This document shows positions 1 to 8,687 of a DNA stretch of 64,000 nucleotides, in pieces (position 1 is the first letter of the stretch; each line of letters starts with the position of its first letter). The position numbers and the translations under genes are program-made. The stretch comes from Bacteroidales bacterium (GTDB taxonomy: Bacteria > Bacteroidota > Bacteroidia > Bacteroidales > Bacteroidaceae): NCBI GenBank assembly GCA_030528885.1, contig JAUMXY010000003.1:1-64000 (forward strand). Reading direction: 5' to 3'. The notes below the pieces were generated by a model that ran no database searches, had not been told where the DNA came from, and saw nothing but the letters and a program-made list of their open reading frames with translations.

Positions 1-34
1 GTTGTCCGTTGTCTAACTTAATACCACCCGCCTC

Positions 35-787
35 ATGACACAAGTTTGGCTCAGCGCAGCAGGACTCTGCAGCGCCACACTCATAGGCACAGCCCTAGGA
101 TTTGTCGTCAAGCAATTGCCCCACAAATGGAACGATGTCATCATGGGATTCTGTGCAGGCGTGATGCTGTCAGCAGCGATATTAGGTCTGATACTCCCAG
201 CCTACGAACAGGCAGGCACACAGCAATGGTGGGTCATTGCCATCGGCGTGCTCATCGGAGCCATGTTCCTCAACCTGCTCGACCTTGCCACCCCCCACCT
301 GCATCACATCACAGGACTCGACCCGGAGCAGCACTCCACCAATTCGTCCATCAACCGAATCATGCTGTTCGTCATGGCCATAGCCCTGCACAAGCTGCCC
401 GAAGGAATAGCAGCAGGAGTAGGGTTCAATGCAGCCGACACGACAGATGCGTGGACCGTCACCCTAGGCATTTCGCTGCAAAACGTACCCGAAGGAATGG
501 TAGTCATCTCACCCCTCCTGCTGGCAGGAGTCAGCAAGTTCCGCACGTTCCTGATATCCCTCTCCATCGCCCTGCTGGAGATAGCAGGCGTTTGGTTCGG
601 CTATGCAGCAGGCAGCCTCTCAGCCCACCTGCTGCCCGCCATGCTCGCATTCGCAGGAGGAGCCATGCTCTATGTAGTCAGCGATGAAATGATACCCGAG
701 ACCCATGCCCATGGCTATCAGAAGCAAGCCACCTACGCGCTCCTCATCGGCTTCATGACCCTGCTCTTCATAGAGGGACACATCTGA
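35..787 (+). CDS. ZIP-family divalent metal transporter
   Basis: This 250-residue integral membrane protein belongs by sequence to the ZIP (ZupT/GufA-like) family, which moves zinc and other divalent metals into the cytoplasm. I see about seven to eight hydrophobic segments. The two family hallmarks are present: HKLPEGIAAG at residues 119-128 and NVPEGM at 150-155, whose His, Asn and Glu residues form the metal site in characterised ZIPs. An in-frame TAA lies 19 bases before the ATG, so the N-terminus is complete. The loop between the third and fourth segments (about residues 85-105) is His-rich, as is common in the family. It converges on the helicase gene with only about 30 bp between. The exact metal cannot be told from sequence. 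Confidence 0.88.
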   Translation: MTQVWLSAAGLCSATLIGTALGFVVKQLPHKWNDVIMGFCAGVMLSAAILGLILPAYEQAGTQQWWVIAIGVLIGAMFLNLLDLATPHLHHITGLDPEQHSTNSSINRIMLFVMAIALHKLPEGIAAGVGFNAADTTDAWTVTLGISLQNVPEGMVVISPLLLAGVSKFRTFLISLSIALLEIAGVWFGYAAGSLSAHLLPAMLAFAGGAMLYVVSDEMIPETHAHGYQKQATYALLIGFMTLLFIEGHI

Positions 788-820
788 CCCTTGCGGCTTG
801 CGCTGGGGGTTGATGCCCCT

Positions 821-3094
821 TTACTCCCTGTTCATGTCAGCAATGACCAGCTTGATTTCAGCATACGAGTAGTCGGCAGGCAGCAAGTTCTTCACGTCGC
901 TTAGCGAATAAGCCTTGCTAAACGACTTGACAATGCCCCGAATGATTTTCTGATGCTGGACACTCACCACCTCGTCCACCTTCAGTTCTCCCGTTTCCAC
1001 AAAATGCGCCAGATGATTCTCTATCGTCCCGATGGTGAGCGAACGTTCGGCTGCTATCTCCCGTATGCTTTTTCCCTCGCGCAGCAACTTGTACGTCAGA
1101 GCTTTAGTGTCCACCTTTTCCTTCTTAGGCTTCTCCTCCTTCCGTTTCTTTGTCCTCTTGGGCTTCTCCTCCTCATCCTCCATCACAAAGTCGTCGAGGG
1201 CAGCCTTCGCCTTTGCCGACAGATAACCACGAATAGAGAAACCGCTGTCCTTCAGACGCGAAAAGACACCCGTTTTCAACTTGCAGGACAACGTGAAAGC
1301 CTCAAGCGCATTGTTATACTGAGCACTCACCTGCTTGTTGTTAATGACCACCTTTGTGCGCTGCATCACAGGGTCAAGCCCTTCGTGCAACTTCGCATCG
1401 AAATAGCTCATGGCTGCCTTCAGCCGCTCCTGCAATTTCCCGTCTTGCGAAAAGCCTGCACCGCTTTGCTGCATGAGCATGGCATACTGACGCTGAAACC
1501 GTTGCGCCACCTCAAGCACCTCTTTCTCCAACTTGGGCAGCGCCTCTTGCAGCGTCTCCAGCAACACAGGATAAGAACCATACAGGTGTTCGTTCACCAC
1601 ACGCAGCAGGTATTCCATGTCCTTCTTCAGTATCGTGAAGTCAAACAAGTCATTAAGCAACGAGTAGTAGTACTCATACATCATCTGCGGCAACTTCCCT
1701 TCAGCCTGCTGCGCTTCCTGCAATTCGCGATCGATATAAGCGTTGACTGATGCGTCCGTGATGATGGCGCTCGACGACAGCGGGCGTGCCAGCACCATAC
1801 CCTCAAGCGTTCGGCAACGGCTCAGCGCAACATACGTCTGCCCGTGAGTGAAAGAATCCGTAACATCCAGCACAGCATGGTCAAAAGTCAGTCCCTGACT
1901 CTTGTGCACCGTGATAGCCCAAGCAAGACGGAGCGGGTATTGCCTAAAAGTCCCATCCACCTCTTCGCGTATCTCTTTTGTCTCGGCATCAATTACATAC
2001 TTAGTATTCTCCCACGTCAGTTTCGGCACATAGATGGTCTTCCCATCCTCCTTGCAATGCACGACAATAAGACGTTCGTCAGCCATGTCGTCCCAATCCC
2101 ATCCCTTCACCGTACCTATTTTCCCGTTATAGTAGGCTTTTTCAGGACTAGGGTCGTTCTTGATGAACATGACCTGCGCCCCCTCTTTCAGCACCAGACG
2201 TTCATCGGCTGGATAGCTGCTTTCGGGGAAATTCCTATGTATTTCGGCAAGGAACGCCACTTCCTTCGAAGGCAATGCCTCCAGCTGCTGCTCGTTGTAG
2301 GTCTGCGCCATTCTGTTATGCGTCGTCAAACGTATCCAGTCCTCCTCTTCTGGCGGCACAAAACCCGGAACATAGCGCGCATTCAGCGCCTTCATGGCAG
2401 GCAAATCCATTTGGTTTGCCCGTATCTTGCCCAGCATATCGATGAATGCCGCATCCTGCTGCCGATAGATATGCTTCAGTTCGATGGTCACATAAAGTAT
2501 CTGCTGCAAAGCCTTGCTGCCAAAGAAGTAAGGCGTGCTGTAATAAGGAGCCAGCAACGCCCATTCCCGTTCCTGCGCCACAGGCGCCAGCTGCAGCAAG
2601 TCGCCAATCAGCAGCAGCTGCACCCCGCCAAAGGGCTTGCTCCTGTCCCTGTACTTCCTCAGCTCCTGATCTATCGCATCCAGCACGTCACACCTCACCA
2701 TCGAAATCTCGTCAATAACCAGCAAGTCCAGCGTCTTGATGAGATTCTTCTTCTCCTTGCTCATCTTATAATAGCTCTTCTTCTCCCCCGTCTGCATGCC
2801 AGGCACCTGAGGCCCCAGCGACAACTGGAAGAAAGAGTGGATGGTCTGCCCCTGCGCATTGATAGCCGCCACGCCCGTTGGAGCCAGCACCACCATCCGC
2901 TTAGGCGTACGTTCTCTCAGCGTGCGCAAAAACGTTGTTTTCCCAGTCCCAGCCTTTCCCGTCAGAAAAACCGAAACATTCGTGCTTGTCACAAAGCGCC
3001 AAGCCAAATTCATCTCATGGTTGCCTGCCCCCTGATTCTCCGCCGCATAAGCAGCGAAGACATCCTCAGCCGATGTCATATCCAGATAATCCAT
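821..3094 (-). CDS. Pif1/RecD-like SF1 helicase with C-terminal HTH
   Basis: 757-residue ATPase of superfamily 1B. Walker A is GKAGTGKT (46-53), Walker B is VIDEIS (126-131), and the C-terminal half of the motor has the TVHKSQG and YVALSRCRTLEG motifs typical of Pif1 and RecD helicases. After the motor there is a long helical region, a Lys/Glu-rich linker (about residues 645-670), and a helix-turn-helix with SIREIAAERSLTIGTIENHL that resembles the HTH_40 domain found at the end of other Bacteroidota and Firmicutes helicases. Its likely role is unwinding DNA or RNA-DNA in replication or repair; the substrate is unknown. Start at the first ATG, about 50 bases after a plausible promoter. It is transcribed divergently from the Gly-rich secreted protein. 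Confidence 0.85.
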   Translation of the reverse strand: MDYLDMTSAEDVFAAYAAENQGAGNHEMNLAWRFVTSTNVSVFLTGKAGTGKTTFLRTLRERTPKRMVVLAPTGVAAINAQGQTIHSFFQLSLGPQVPGMQTGEKKSYYKMSKEKKNLIKTLDLLVIDEISMVRCDVLDAIDQELRKYRDRSKPFGGVQLLLIGDLLQLAPVAQEREWALLAPYYSTPYFFGSKALQQILYVTIELKHIYRQQDAAFIDMLGKIRANQMDLPAMKALNARYVPGFVPPEEEDWIRLTTHNRMAQTYNEQQLEALPSKEVAFLAEIHRNFPESSYPADERLVLKEGAQVMFIKNDPSPEKAYYNGKIGTVKGWDWDDMADERLIVVHCKEDGKTIYVPKLTWENTKYVIDAETKEIREEVDGTFRQYPLRLAWAITVHKSQGLTFDHAVLDVTDSFTHGQTYVALSRCRTLEGMVLARPLSSSAIITDASVNAYIDRELQEAQQAEGKLPQMMYEYYYSLLNDLFDFTILKKDMEYLLRVVNEHLYGSYPVLLETLQEALPKLEKEVLEVAQRFQRQYAMLMQQSGAGFSQDGKLQERLKAAMSYFDAKLHEGLDPVMQRTKVVINNKQVSAQYNNALEAFTLSCKLKTGVFSRLKDSGFSIRGYLSAKAKAALDDFVMEDEEEKPKRTKKRKEEKPKKEKVDTKALTYKLLREGKSIREIAAERSLTIGTIENHLAHFVETGELKVDEVVSVQHQKIIRGIVKSFSKAYSLSDVKNLLPADYSYAEIKLVIADMNRE

Positions 3095-3149
3095 TTCCTT
3101 TACTGTTCAGCGGAGCAGCCTGTCTGCTCAACACTTTCTTTTCATCTTG

Positions 3150-3180
3150 CAAAGTAACATAATATTTGTGAAAAAAACAA
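3150..3180 (-). promoter_or_regulatory. Bacteroidota-type promoter for the helicase gene
   Basis: Read on the minus strand: TTG, 20 bp, TTACTTTG (3157-3150). This differs from the TAnnTTTG consensus at one position. It would start transcription about 50 bases before the helicase ATG. Confidence 0.45.
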
Positions 3181-3240
3181 CCAACCTTTAATCTTTTCCA
3201 CCCCTTCGTCCATCTAACGAGTAAAACAACTAAAGCAACA

Positions 3241-4836
3241 ATGAAAAAGAACATCCTCACCATTGGGGCGTTAGCCCTTACCACCTTCGGCATCTGCCAT
3301 GCTGAAGACATCCACATCCGATTCAACGGCGCAACAGCCCAGATAGAGCAGCAAACCACCGACAGCGTCCTTGTCACTGCCGACGGAGCACACGTCAGCA
3401 TCTCCAGCAGCTATCAGGCACATCAGCTCACCATCCGCCTGAGCGGAACAAGCGAGGACGGTCAGCTCATCCTCCAGACAGATGGCAAGACAGCCCTCAC
3501 GCTCGACAACCTGCACCTGACCAGCCAAGAGGGGGCGCCCCTGTGGCTGAGAAACAAGAAAAGAGCCGACATCATCGCCGCCGACGGAACCCAGAACACG
3601 GTAACCATCGCCGCCTGCATCGACACAGCCAACCACAAGTCTGCCGCCATCTGGTCCAAGGACAAACTCAAGTTCACAGGCACAGGTACGCTCAACGTGC
3701 TGGCAACAGGCGACGGCTGCAAAGGCATACGCGCCAAGAAAGACATCACCGTCGAGCAGCTGACCCTCAACGTCGAGACTACAGGCAACAATCTAGGGAA
3801 GAAAGAAAATGCTTTTGGCGGCGGCTTTGGCGCTCCTCCCATGGGCGGCTTCGGAGGCGGCATGCCCGACTTCAACAACCTGTCAGAAGAGGAGAAAGCC
3901 CGATTTGAAGAGATGCGCAAGCACTTTGAAGAGATGATGCAAGGAGGCGGGTTCCCTATGGGCGGCTTCGGAGGCAGAGATGACAGAGGCGGCAGAGGCA
4001 ACAGAGAGGGCAGACATCATGAGCGTGGCGACAGCGCCCGCCACGGATTCGGCGGATTCGGCGGATTTGGTCCTCCACCGCCAGGAGCAGGCGGCGAAGG
4101 CGGCGGTATGCCCTTCGGCAAACAGAAATACAAAGGAACAGCCAAAGGCATCAAGACCCTCGGACGCTTCATCCTCAACAGCGGCACACTTACCGTCAAG
4201 ACCACCTCAGCAGGCGCTGAAGGCATTGAGGGCAAGCAAGGCATAGAACTCAATGGCGGCACTGTCAGCGTCACCGCTGTCGACGATGCCATCAACGCCA
4301 ACGAACGCATCTACCTCAATGGCGCCAACGTCATAGCCCACAGCACTACCAACGACGCCATCGACGCCAACCTTGTCGACTTCTTCGCTGGAGGCTTCCC
4401 CATGGGCGGATTCGGCGGCGGGCAGCAAGACAGCGACCCTGCCATCATCGTCAACGGCGGCACCATTTACGCTTGGAGTCAGCGCGGCATGCCCGAAGAG
4501 GGACTCGACTGCGACTTCTCCCCCATCGAGGTGACTGACGGAACCCTCTTCACCGTAGGGGCTGGCATGGGCGAAATGCCGTCCGTTCCCACCAACGAGA
4601 CTGCCCAGCAACCCACAGCGCTGCTCATCGGCATCGACATCGTCGCCAACCAGCCCATCCAGCTATGCGACAGCAACGGGCAAGTGCTGCACACCGTCAC
4701 CGTGCCCTTCTCCCTCCAGCGCAGCTCCAGCTTGCTCACCAGCCCACTGCTCAAAACAGGAGCACAATACACCGTCAAGACCCAAGGATACGAAAAGACA
4801 TTCACACAAACAGACCCCTTCACTATTGTGAGATAG
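3241..4836 (+). CDS. secreted carbohydrate-binding-like protein with Gly-rich insert
   Basis: 531 residues starting with a signal peptide (MKKNILTIGALALTTFG, cleavage near HAED). The rest resembles the Cthe_2159-type carbohydrate-binding family (PF14262-like), predicted beta-helix proteins secreted by many gut bacteria: repeated short strands with patterns such as GTGTLNVLATGDGCKGI, GIELNGGTVSVTAVDDAIN and DAIDANL. Residues about 191-292 are a low-complexity insert rich in Gly, Phe, Pro and Arg (GGFGGGMPDF, GGFGGFGPPPPG) with a short charged helix EEEKARFEEMRKHFEEM inside it. A shorter Gly/Phe patch recurs near residue 390. The DAIN/DAIDAN segments could bind calcium as in the family prototype; that is inference. 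It stands alone, divergent from the helicase and convergent with pstB. Family assignment is fairly sure; ligand and location (surface or outer membrane) are not. Confidence 0.7.
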   Translation: MKKNILTIGALALTTFGICHAEDIHIRFNGATAQIEQQTTDSVLVTADGAHVSISSSYQAHQLTIRLSGTSEDGQLILQTDGKTALTLDNLHLTSQEGAPLWLRNKKRADIIAADGTQNTVTIAACIDTANHKSAAIWSKDKLKFTGTGTLNVLATGDGCKGIRAKKDITVEQLTLNVETTGNNLGKKENAFGGGFGAPPMGGFGGGMPDFNNLSEEEKARFEEMRKHFEEMMQGGGFPMGGFGGRDDRGGRGNREGRHHERGDSARHGFGGFGGFGPPPPGAGGEGGGMPFGKQKYKGTAKGIKTLGRFILNSGTLTVKTTSAGAEGIEGKQGIELNGGTVSVTAVDDAINANERIYLNGANVIAHSTTNDAIDANLVDFFAGGFPMGGFGGGQQDSDPAIIVNGGTIYAWSQRGMPEEGLDCDFSPIEVTDGTLFTVGAGMGEMPSVPTNETAQQPTALLIGIDIVANQPIQLCDSNGQVLHTVTVPFSLQRSSSLLTSPLLKTGAQYTVKTQGYEKTFTQTDPFTIVR

Positions 4837-4921
4837 CGCCTGTTCGCAGCATACACTTCAAAGACATCTTTTATATAAACGAAAGAGGCTTTACTATAGA
4901 TTTGAGCACAGCGAAATAAAA

Positions 4922-4986
4922 CCGTACCCCTCGGGTCCGATGCAGTGGACCCGAGGGGTACGGTGTGTCGGACCCGAGGGGTACGA
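4922..4986. repeat. family A palindromic repeat, copy 1
   Basis: Three copies of an approximately 17-bp unit, GTACCCCTCGGGTCCGA: one forward (4922-4940), two inverted (4947-4963 and 4968-4986). The first two form a perfect 17-bp stem with an 8-base loop. It lies between the convergent ends of the Gly-rich protein gene and pstB. It is nearly identical to copy 5 at 60840. Confidence 0.9.
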
Positions 4987-5104
4987 TTGAGAAGCACAGA
5001 GAGAACAACCTCTATTCAATCAGGCGAGAAAGTCGAATGATGGAAAAAGAAAGCTAAAACCAATCGTCCTCAAACAAATCCTTGTCCATCATTGCAGCCA
5101 CCCC

Positions 5105-5872
5105 TCACCCCATCTTTCCCGTCAAATATGCTTTTGTTCTCCTGTCTGTCGGCGAGGTGAACATCGTTTCTGTATCGCCATACTCTACCAGTTCGCCAAG
5201 GTACATGAACATGGACTTTGACGCTATGCGCCTGGCTTGCCCCATATTGTGGGTGACGATGAGGATGGTCACTTCCTTTTGAAGTTCCTGCATCAGCTGC
5301 TCGATGTGCGCTGTTGCTATGGGGTCTAGTGCAGAGGTCGGCTCGTCCATCAGCAGGATGTCTGGCTTCATGGCTAATGCTCGGGCTATGCACAGGCGCT
5401 GTTGCTGCCCTCCAGAGAGGAAGGTGCCTTTCTTGTTCAGCACGTCTTTCACTTCGTCCCATAGCGCAACGCTCTTCAGGCAGCGTTCTACGGTTTCGTC
5501 TTTCTCGGTTTTCGACAAGCGGATGCCATTGAGTGCATATCCCGAGAGCACGTTGTCGCGGATGCTCATGGTGGGGAATGGCGCGGGACGCTGGAATACC
5601 ATGCCTGCTCGGCGGCGCACATCGATGGGGTCCATGGAGAGGATGTTTTCGCCATTCAGCAGTATTTCGCCGTCCACGCGGATGTTGGGATACAGGCTGT
5701 GCATCAGGTTGACGGCTCTCAACAGCGTGCTTTTTCCGCAGCCTGATGGCCCCATGATGGCGGTGATGGTGTTGGGCTGGATGGCTGCTGATACGTATTT
5801 CACTGCCATGGTCTGCTTGGTGTAGGATACGCAGGTCTTGTTAAATTGAAGGATGGGTGTTACTGTTTCCAT
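5105..5872 (-). CDS. pstB: phosphate ABC transporter ATP-binding protein PstB
   Basis: 255-residue ATPase that powers phosphate import through PstCA. Walker A GPSGCGKST is at residues 41-49; the signature LSGGQQQRLCIARAL, Walker B ILLMDEPTSALDP and the switch histidine in VTHNM follow in order. The frame stays open upstream to 6430, but that stretch is a shadow of pstA; the start METVTPILQF at 5872 gives the usual PstB length. It overlaps the 3' end of pstA by 13 bp, so the two are probably translationally coupled. It is the last gene of the porin-pstSCAB run. No phoU follows, although phoU is the usual next gene. Confidence 0.95.
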   Translation of the reverse strand: METVTPILQFNKTCVSYTKQTMAVKYVSAAIQPNTITAIMGPSGCGKSTLLRAVNLMHSLYPNIRVDGEILLNGENILSMDPIDVRRRAGMVFQRPAPFPTMSIRDNVLSGYALNGIRLSKTEKDETVERCLKSVALWDEVKDVLNKKGTFLSGGQQQRLCIARALAMKPDILLMDEPTSALDPIATAHIEQLMQELQKEVTILIVTHNMGQARRIASKSMFMYLGELVEYGDTETMFTSPTDRRTKAYLTGKMG

Positions 5873-6732
5873 TTCTTTGCAAGTTGTTTGGCTGTAAGGT
5901 TTAATATGAGAACGAATAATAACAGGAAGAGTGATGCGCCCCATATCAGTTCTTGAAGGTTGGGGTCGTTGAAGAATTCCCAAATAAGCAGAGGCACTGC
6001 TGATATGGGTTTGTCGATTGCGAAGCGGATGAATGAGCAGCCAAGCGCGGTAAACATGAGGGGGGCTGTCTCGCCTATGACACGCGAGACGGCTAACAGG
6101 ACTCCTGTGAAGATGCCTCCGAGGGCGGCGGGGAGCTGTACTTTCAGCGTGACACGGGCGGAGTTTCCTCCAAGTGCCAGCCCTGCCTCCTTGAGCGATG
6201 CCGGCAGAATCTTCAGGGTCTCCTCTGCAGAACGGACTATGAGCGGCAGCATCATGATGCAGAGCGCTGCACTGCCAGCTATGGCTGAGTAGCCTTTCAT
6301 GGGGACAACCACCCAAATGTAAACAACAATGCCTATAATGACAGACGGGGTTCCTTGCAGCAAGTCGGTAAGATAGCTCACAATCTGCGCGAATCTGCTT
6401 TTGGCGTTCTCTGCCAGAAATGCACCGCACAGGATGCCTGTTGGGATTGCAGCGGCGGCAGCCATTCCCAGCATAAGCATCGTTCCCACAATGCCGTTTG
6501 CAATACCGCCAGCTATGGGTTCTCCCGCCTCAATTGCTTTCATTGCTCTATACGCCGTGGGGGTGGGCTCGGTAAGAAATGACCACGAGAGTTGGTCGTA
6601 ACCTCGCAGCAGCACCTCTCCAAGAATGGCGAGCAGAGGGACGGAGGTGAGGGCGGCCAACAGGCATACAGCCCACAGCAATGCTTTGTCTTTTGCCTGA
6701 CGATTTCTAATTTTCTTTTTCTCCCTATTCAT
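5860..6732 (-). CDS. pstA: phosphate ABC transporter permease PstA
   Basis: 290-residue inner-membrane permease of the PstSCAB importer, with about six hydrophobic segments. The conserved permease loop is visible around EEALKILPASLKEAGLALGG-like sequence (EETLKILPASLKEAGLALGG), which contacts the ATPase. The open frame reaches 6780, but the ATG at 6732 forms an ATGA overlap with the pstC stop codon and begins MNREKKKIRN, so I take that as the start. The cytoplasmic N-terminus is very basic. The 3' end overlaps pstB by 13 bp. Confidence 0.93.
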   Translation of the reverse strand: MNREKKKIRNRQAKDKALLWAVCLLAALTSVPLLAILGEVLLRGYDQLSWSFLTEPTPTAYRAMKAIEAGEPIAGGIANGIVGTMLMLGMAAAAAIPTGILCGAFLAENAKSRFAQIVSYLTDLLQGTPSVIIGIVVYIWVVVPMKGYSAIAGSAALCIMMLPLIVRSAEETLKILPASLKEAGLALGGNSARVTLKVQLPAALGGIFTGVLLAVSRVIGETAPLMFTALGCSFIRFAIDKPISAVPLLIWEFFNDPNLQELIWGASLFLLLFVLILNLTAKQLAKKWKQ

Positions 6733-7586
6733 TCTATTCTTGCGTTTTTTATCATTATCTTTCCTATCAAATTGATGCATGCCGTCATCAGGAACAGGAT
6801 GAGACCTATGGCTATCAGCGAGGAGAGCCGCAAATCGTCAGCCTCGCCGAATTGGTTGGCGATGATGGATGCCATGGAGTTTCCTGTCGAGGTGATGGTA
6901 TGGGGGATGGTGTTGGTGTTGCCGATGAGCATGGTCACGGTCATTGTCTCGCCTAGGGCTCGGCCTGCCGCTAGGATGTAGGAGGTGAAGATGCCTGGAC
7001 CTGCAACGGGGAAGACGACTGTGCGAATGACTTCGGCACGGGTTGCGCCTAGGCTGTATGCGCTCTCTTTCAAATCGCTGGGCACCATTTTGATGAACTC
7101 GGCGCTGAGCGAAGCGGCGTAGGGCACTATCATGATGGCCAGCACGAGCGAGGCGGTGAGTATGCCTGAACCTTGGGGTGAGATGTTGAGTGCCATGAGC
7201 AGGGGGCGCAGGGTGTAGAAGCCCCACAGGCCGTAGATGATGGAGGGGATGCCTGCCAGCAGGTCGGTTGCGGCGCCAAGCACGGATGCCGCTTTGGTGT
7301 CTTTGAAGTATTCTCCGACAAACAGCGCGACGGGCAGGGAGAAGGGTATGCAGAAGAGGAGGGCGAGCAGTGTTGTCGTCAGCGTTCCCGTGATGAAGGG
7401 CAACGCGCCGTACTGCTCTGCTCCCTCGGTGTAGCTCCACTCGGATGAGGTGAGGAAGTTGAAGAATCCGAAATGCTCGAAGGCTTCGTATGCGTCAGTG
7501 ACGAGGGCGTACACTACGCCCCCGCACACGATAGGCATCGCCAATGCTGTGGCGAGCAACAGGATTTTGTATAGCTTGTCGTTCAT
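6729..7586 (-). CDS. pstC: phosphate ABC transporter permease PstC
   Basis: 285-residue permease, partner of PstA in the membrane channel of the phosphate importer. Six hydrophobic segments are visible, the first at residues 8-28 (LLLATALAMPIVCGGVVYAL). The coupling-loop motif APSDLKESAYSLGATRAEV-like sequence (VPSDLKESAYSLGATRAEV) is present, followed by GRALGETMTVTMLIGN, a strong PstC marker. It starts 9 bp after pstS and ends in an ATGA overlap with pstA, consistent with one operon. Confidence 0.94.
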   Translation of the reverse strand: MNDKLYKILLLATALAMPIVCGGVVYALVTDAYEAFEHFGFFNFLTSSEWSYTEGAEQYGALPFITGTLTTTLLALLFCIPFSLPVALFVGEYFKDTKAASVLGAATDLLAGIPSIIYGLWGFYTLRPLLMALNISPQGSGILTASLVLAIMIVPYAASLSAEFIKMVPSDLKESAYSLGATRAEVIRTVVFPVAGPGIFTSYILAAGRALGETMTVTMLIGNTNTIPHTITSTGNSMASIIANQFGEADDLRLSSLIAIGLILFLMTACINLIGKIMIKNARIE

Positions 7587-7595
7587 GGCTCTTGG

Positions 7596-8657
7596 TCATT
7601 GCAGTATGGGAGCCCCGTCGTATGTTACGGCTTTCAGGTTCTGCATGCTCAACTCCTTGGCTTTGGCAGGCAGCGGCGCATAATGCACCTCTGAGGTGAT
7701 GCGCTGCGCTTCGTCTGAAAGGATGTATCTCAGGAGGTCGAGCGTTGCTGCGGCCTGCTCTTTCGTGCGTCCTGAATAGTTCTGCTCTTTGTAGACAATC
7801 ATCCATGTGAAGGTGGAGATGGGGTATGCGCCAGCTGCGTCTGAATGGGTGATGGAGCAGCGGGTGTCGGCTGGGATTTCGCCCGATGCGGCAGCCGAGA
7901 TGGTGGCTGCTGATGGCAGGACGAACTCGCCTCGCTGATTCTCGACACGGGCATAAGGTATGTTCTGCGCAAAGGCATACTCCGAACCTACATAGCCGAT
8001 TGCATTCTTTGTCTGCCTTATCACAGTTGCCACCCCTGGATTGCCTTTCGCTGCCTGTCCCGTTGGAAAGTTCACGGATTTTCCTGCACCATATTGGGAA
8101 GCCCACATGGGACTTGCCTTTGCAAGGTAGTCGGTGAACACGAAGGTTGTTCCCGAGCCATCGGAACGATATACAGGGATGATGGCCTCCTCGGGAAGTT
8201 GCACGCTGGGATTGAGTGCCGCAAGACGCTCATCGTTCCACATCTTGATTTCACCGGCAAAGATGCTGGCGATAACCTCGCCTGACAGTTTCAATTCGTT
8301 TACGCCATCGAGGTTGTAGGCAACAACCACTGCGCCCATGCAGGTGGGGACATGGATGACGGAGTCCATCTCTGCCATCTCCTTGTCTGAAAGGAATGCG
8401 TCGCTGCCTGCAAAATCAACAATCTTGTCACACAAATTACGCACACCGCCGCCCGAGCCGATGCCACCATAGGCGACTTGGTCACCATTTACTTGTCCAA
8501 ACTGCTCGAAGACCACATTGTAGAAAGGGAGCGGAAATGTTGCACCTGCGCCCGAAAGCTGCTGAGCCTTGCGCTCGCCATTGTTTACGTTGCCTCCACA
8601 AGCTACCATTGCAAAGGCGACAGTCAATGTCATGACTGATGAAATAATCTTTCTCAT
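7596..8657 (-). CDS. pstS: phosphate-binding lipoprotein PstS
   Basis: Periplasmic phosphate-binding component, 353 residues from the ATG at 8657 (MRKIISSVMT). A lipoprotein signal ends at AMVAC, with Cys20 as the expected lipidation site. The mature part begins with the PstS hallmark LSGAGATFPLPFYNVVF; the phosphate-binding segments YGGIGSGGG and YRSDGSGTTFVFTDYL are present. Five codons upstream there is another ATG (8672), but the later start gives a normal signal peptide. It follows the porin by 31 bp and precedes pstC by 9 bp. Confidence 0.95.
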   Translation of the reverse strand: MRKIISSVMTLTVAFAMVACGGNVNNGERKAQQLSGAGATFPLPFYNVVFEQFGQVNGDQVAYGGIGSGGGVRNLCDKIVDFAGSDAFLSDKEMAEMDSVIHVPTCMGAVVVAYNLDGVNELKLSGEVIASIFAGEIKMWNDERLAALNPSVQLPEEAIIPVYRSDGSGTTFVFTDYLAKASPMWASQYGAGKSVNFPTGQAAKGNPGVATVIRQTKNAIGYVGSEYAFAQNIPYARVENQRGEFVLPSAATISAAASGEIPADTRCSITHSDAAGAYPISTFTWMIVYKEQNYSGRTKEQAAATLDLLRYILSDEAQRITSEVHYAPLPAKAKELSMQNLKAVTYDGAPILQ

Positions 8658-8687
8658 AATATATATGTACATTAATTGTTTGTTCTG

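Noticed and set aside
1844..3157. 437-codon ORF antisense to the helicase gene
   Set aside because: Composition is His/Arg/Leu-rich with no recognisable motif; the opposite strand has a clear helicase with all motifs.
5873..6430. Long in-frame extension upstream of pstB
   Set aside because: It lies over pstA, has Arg/His/Pro-rich shadow composition, and PstB has its normal length from 5872.
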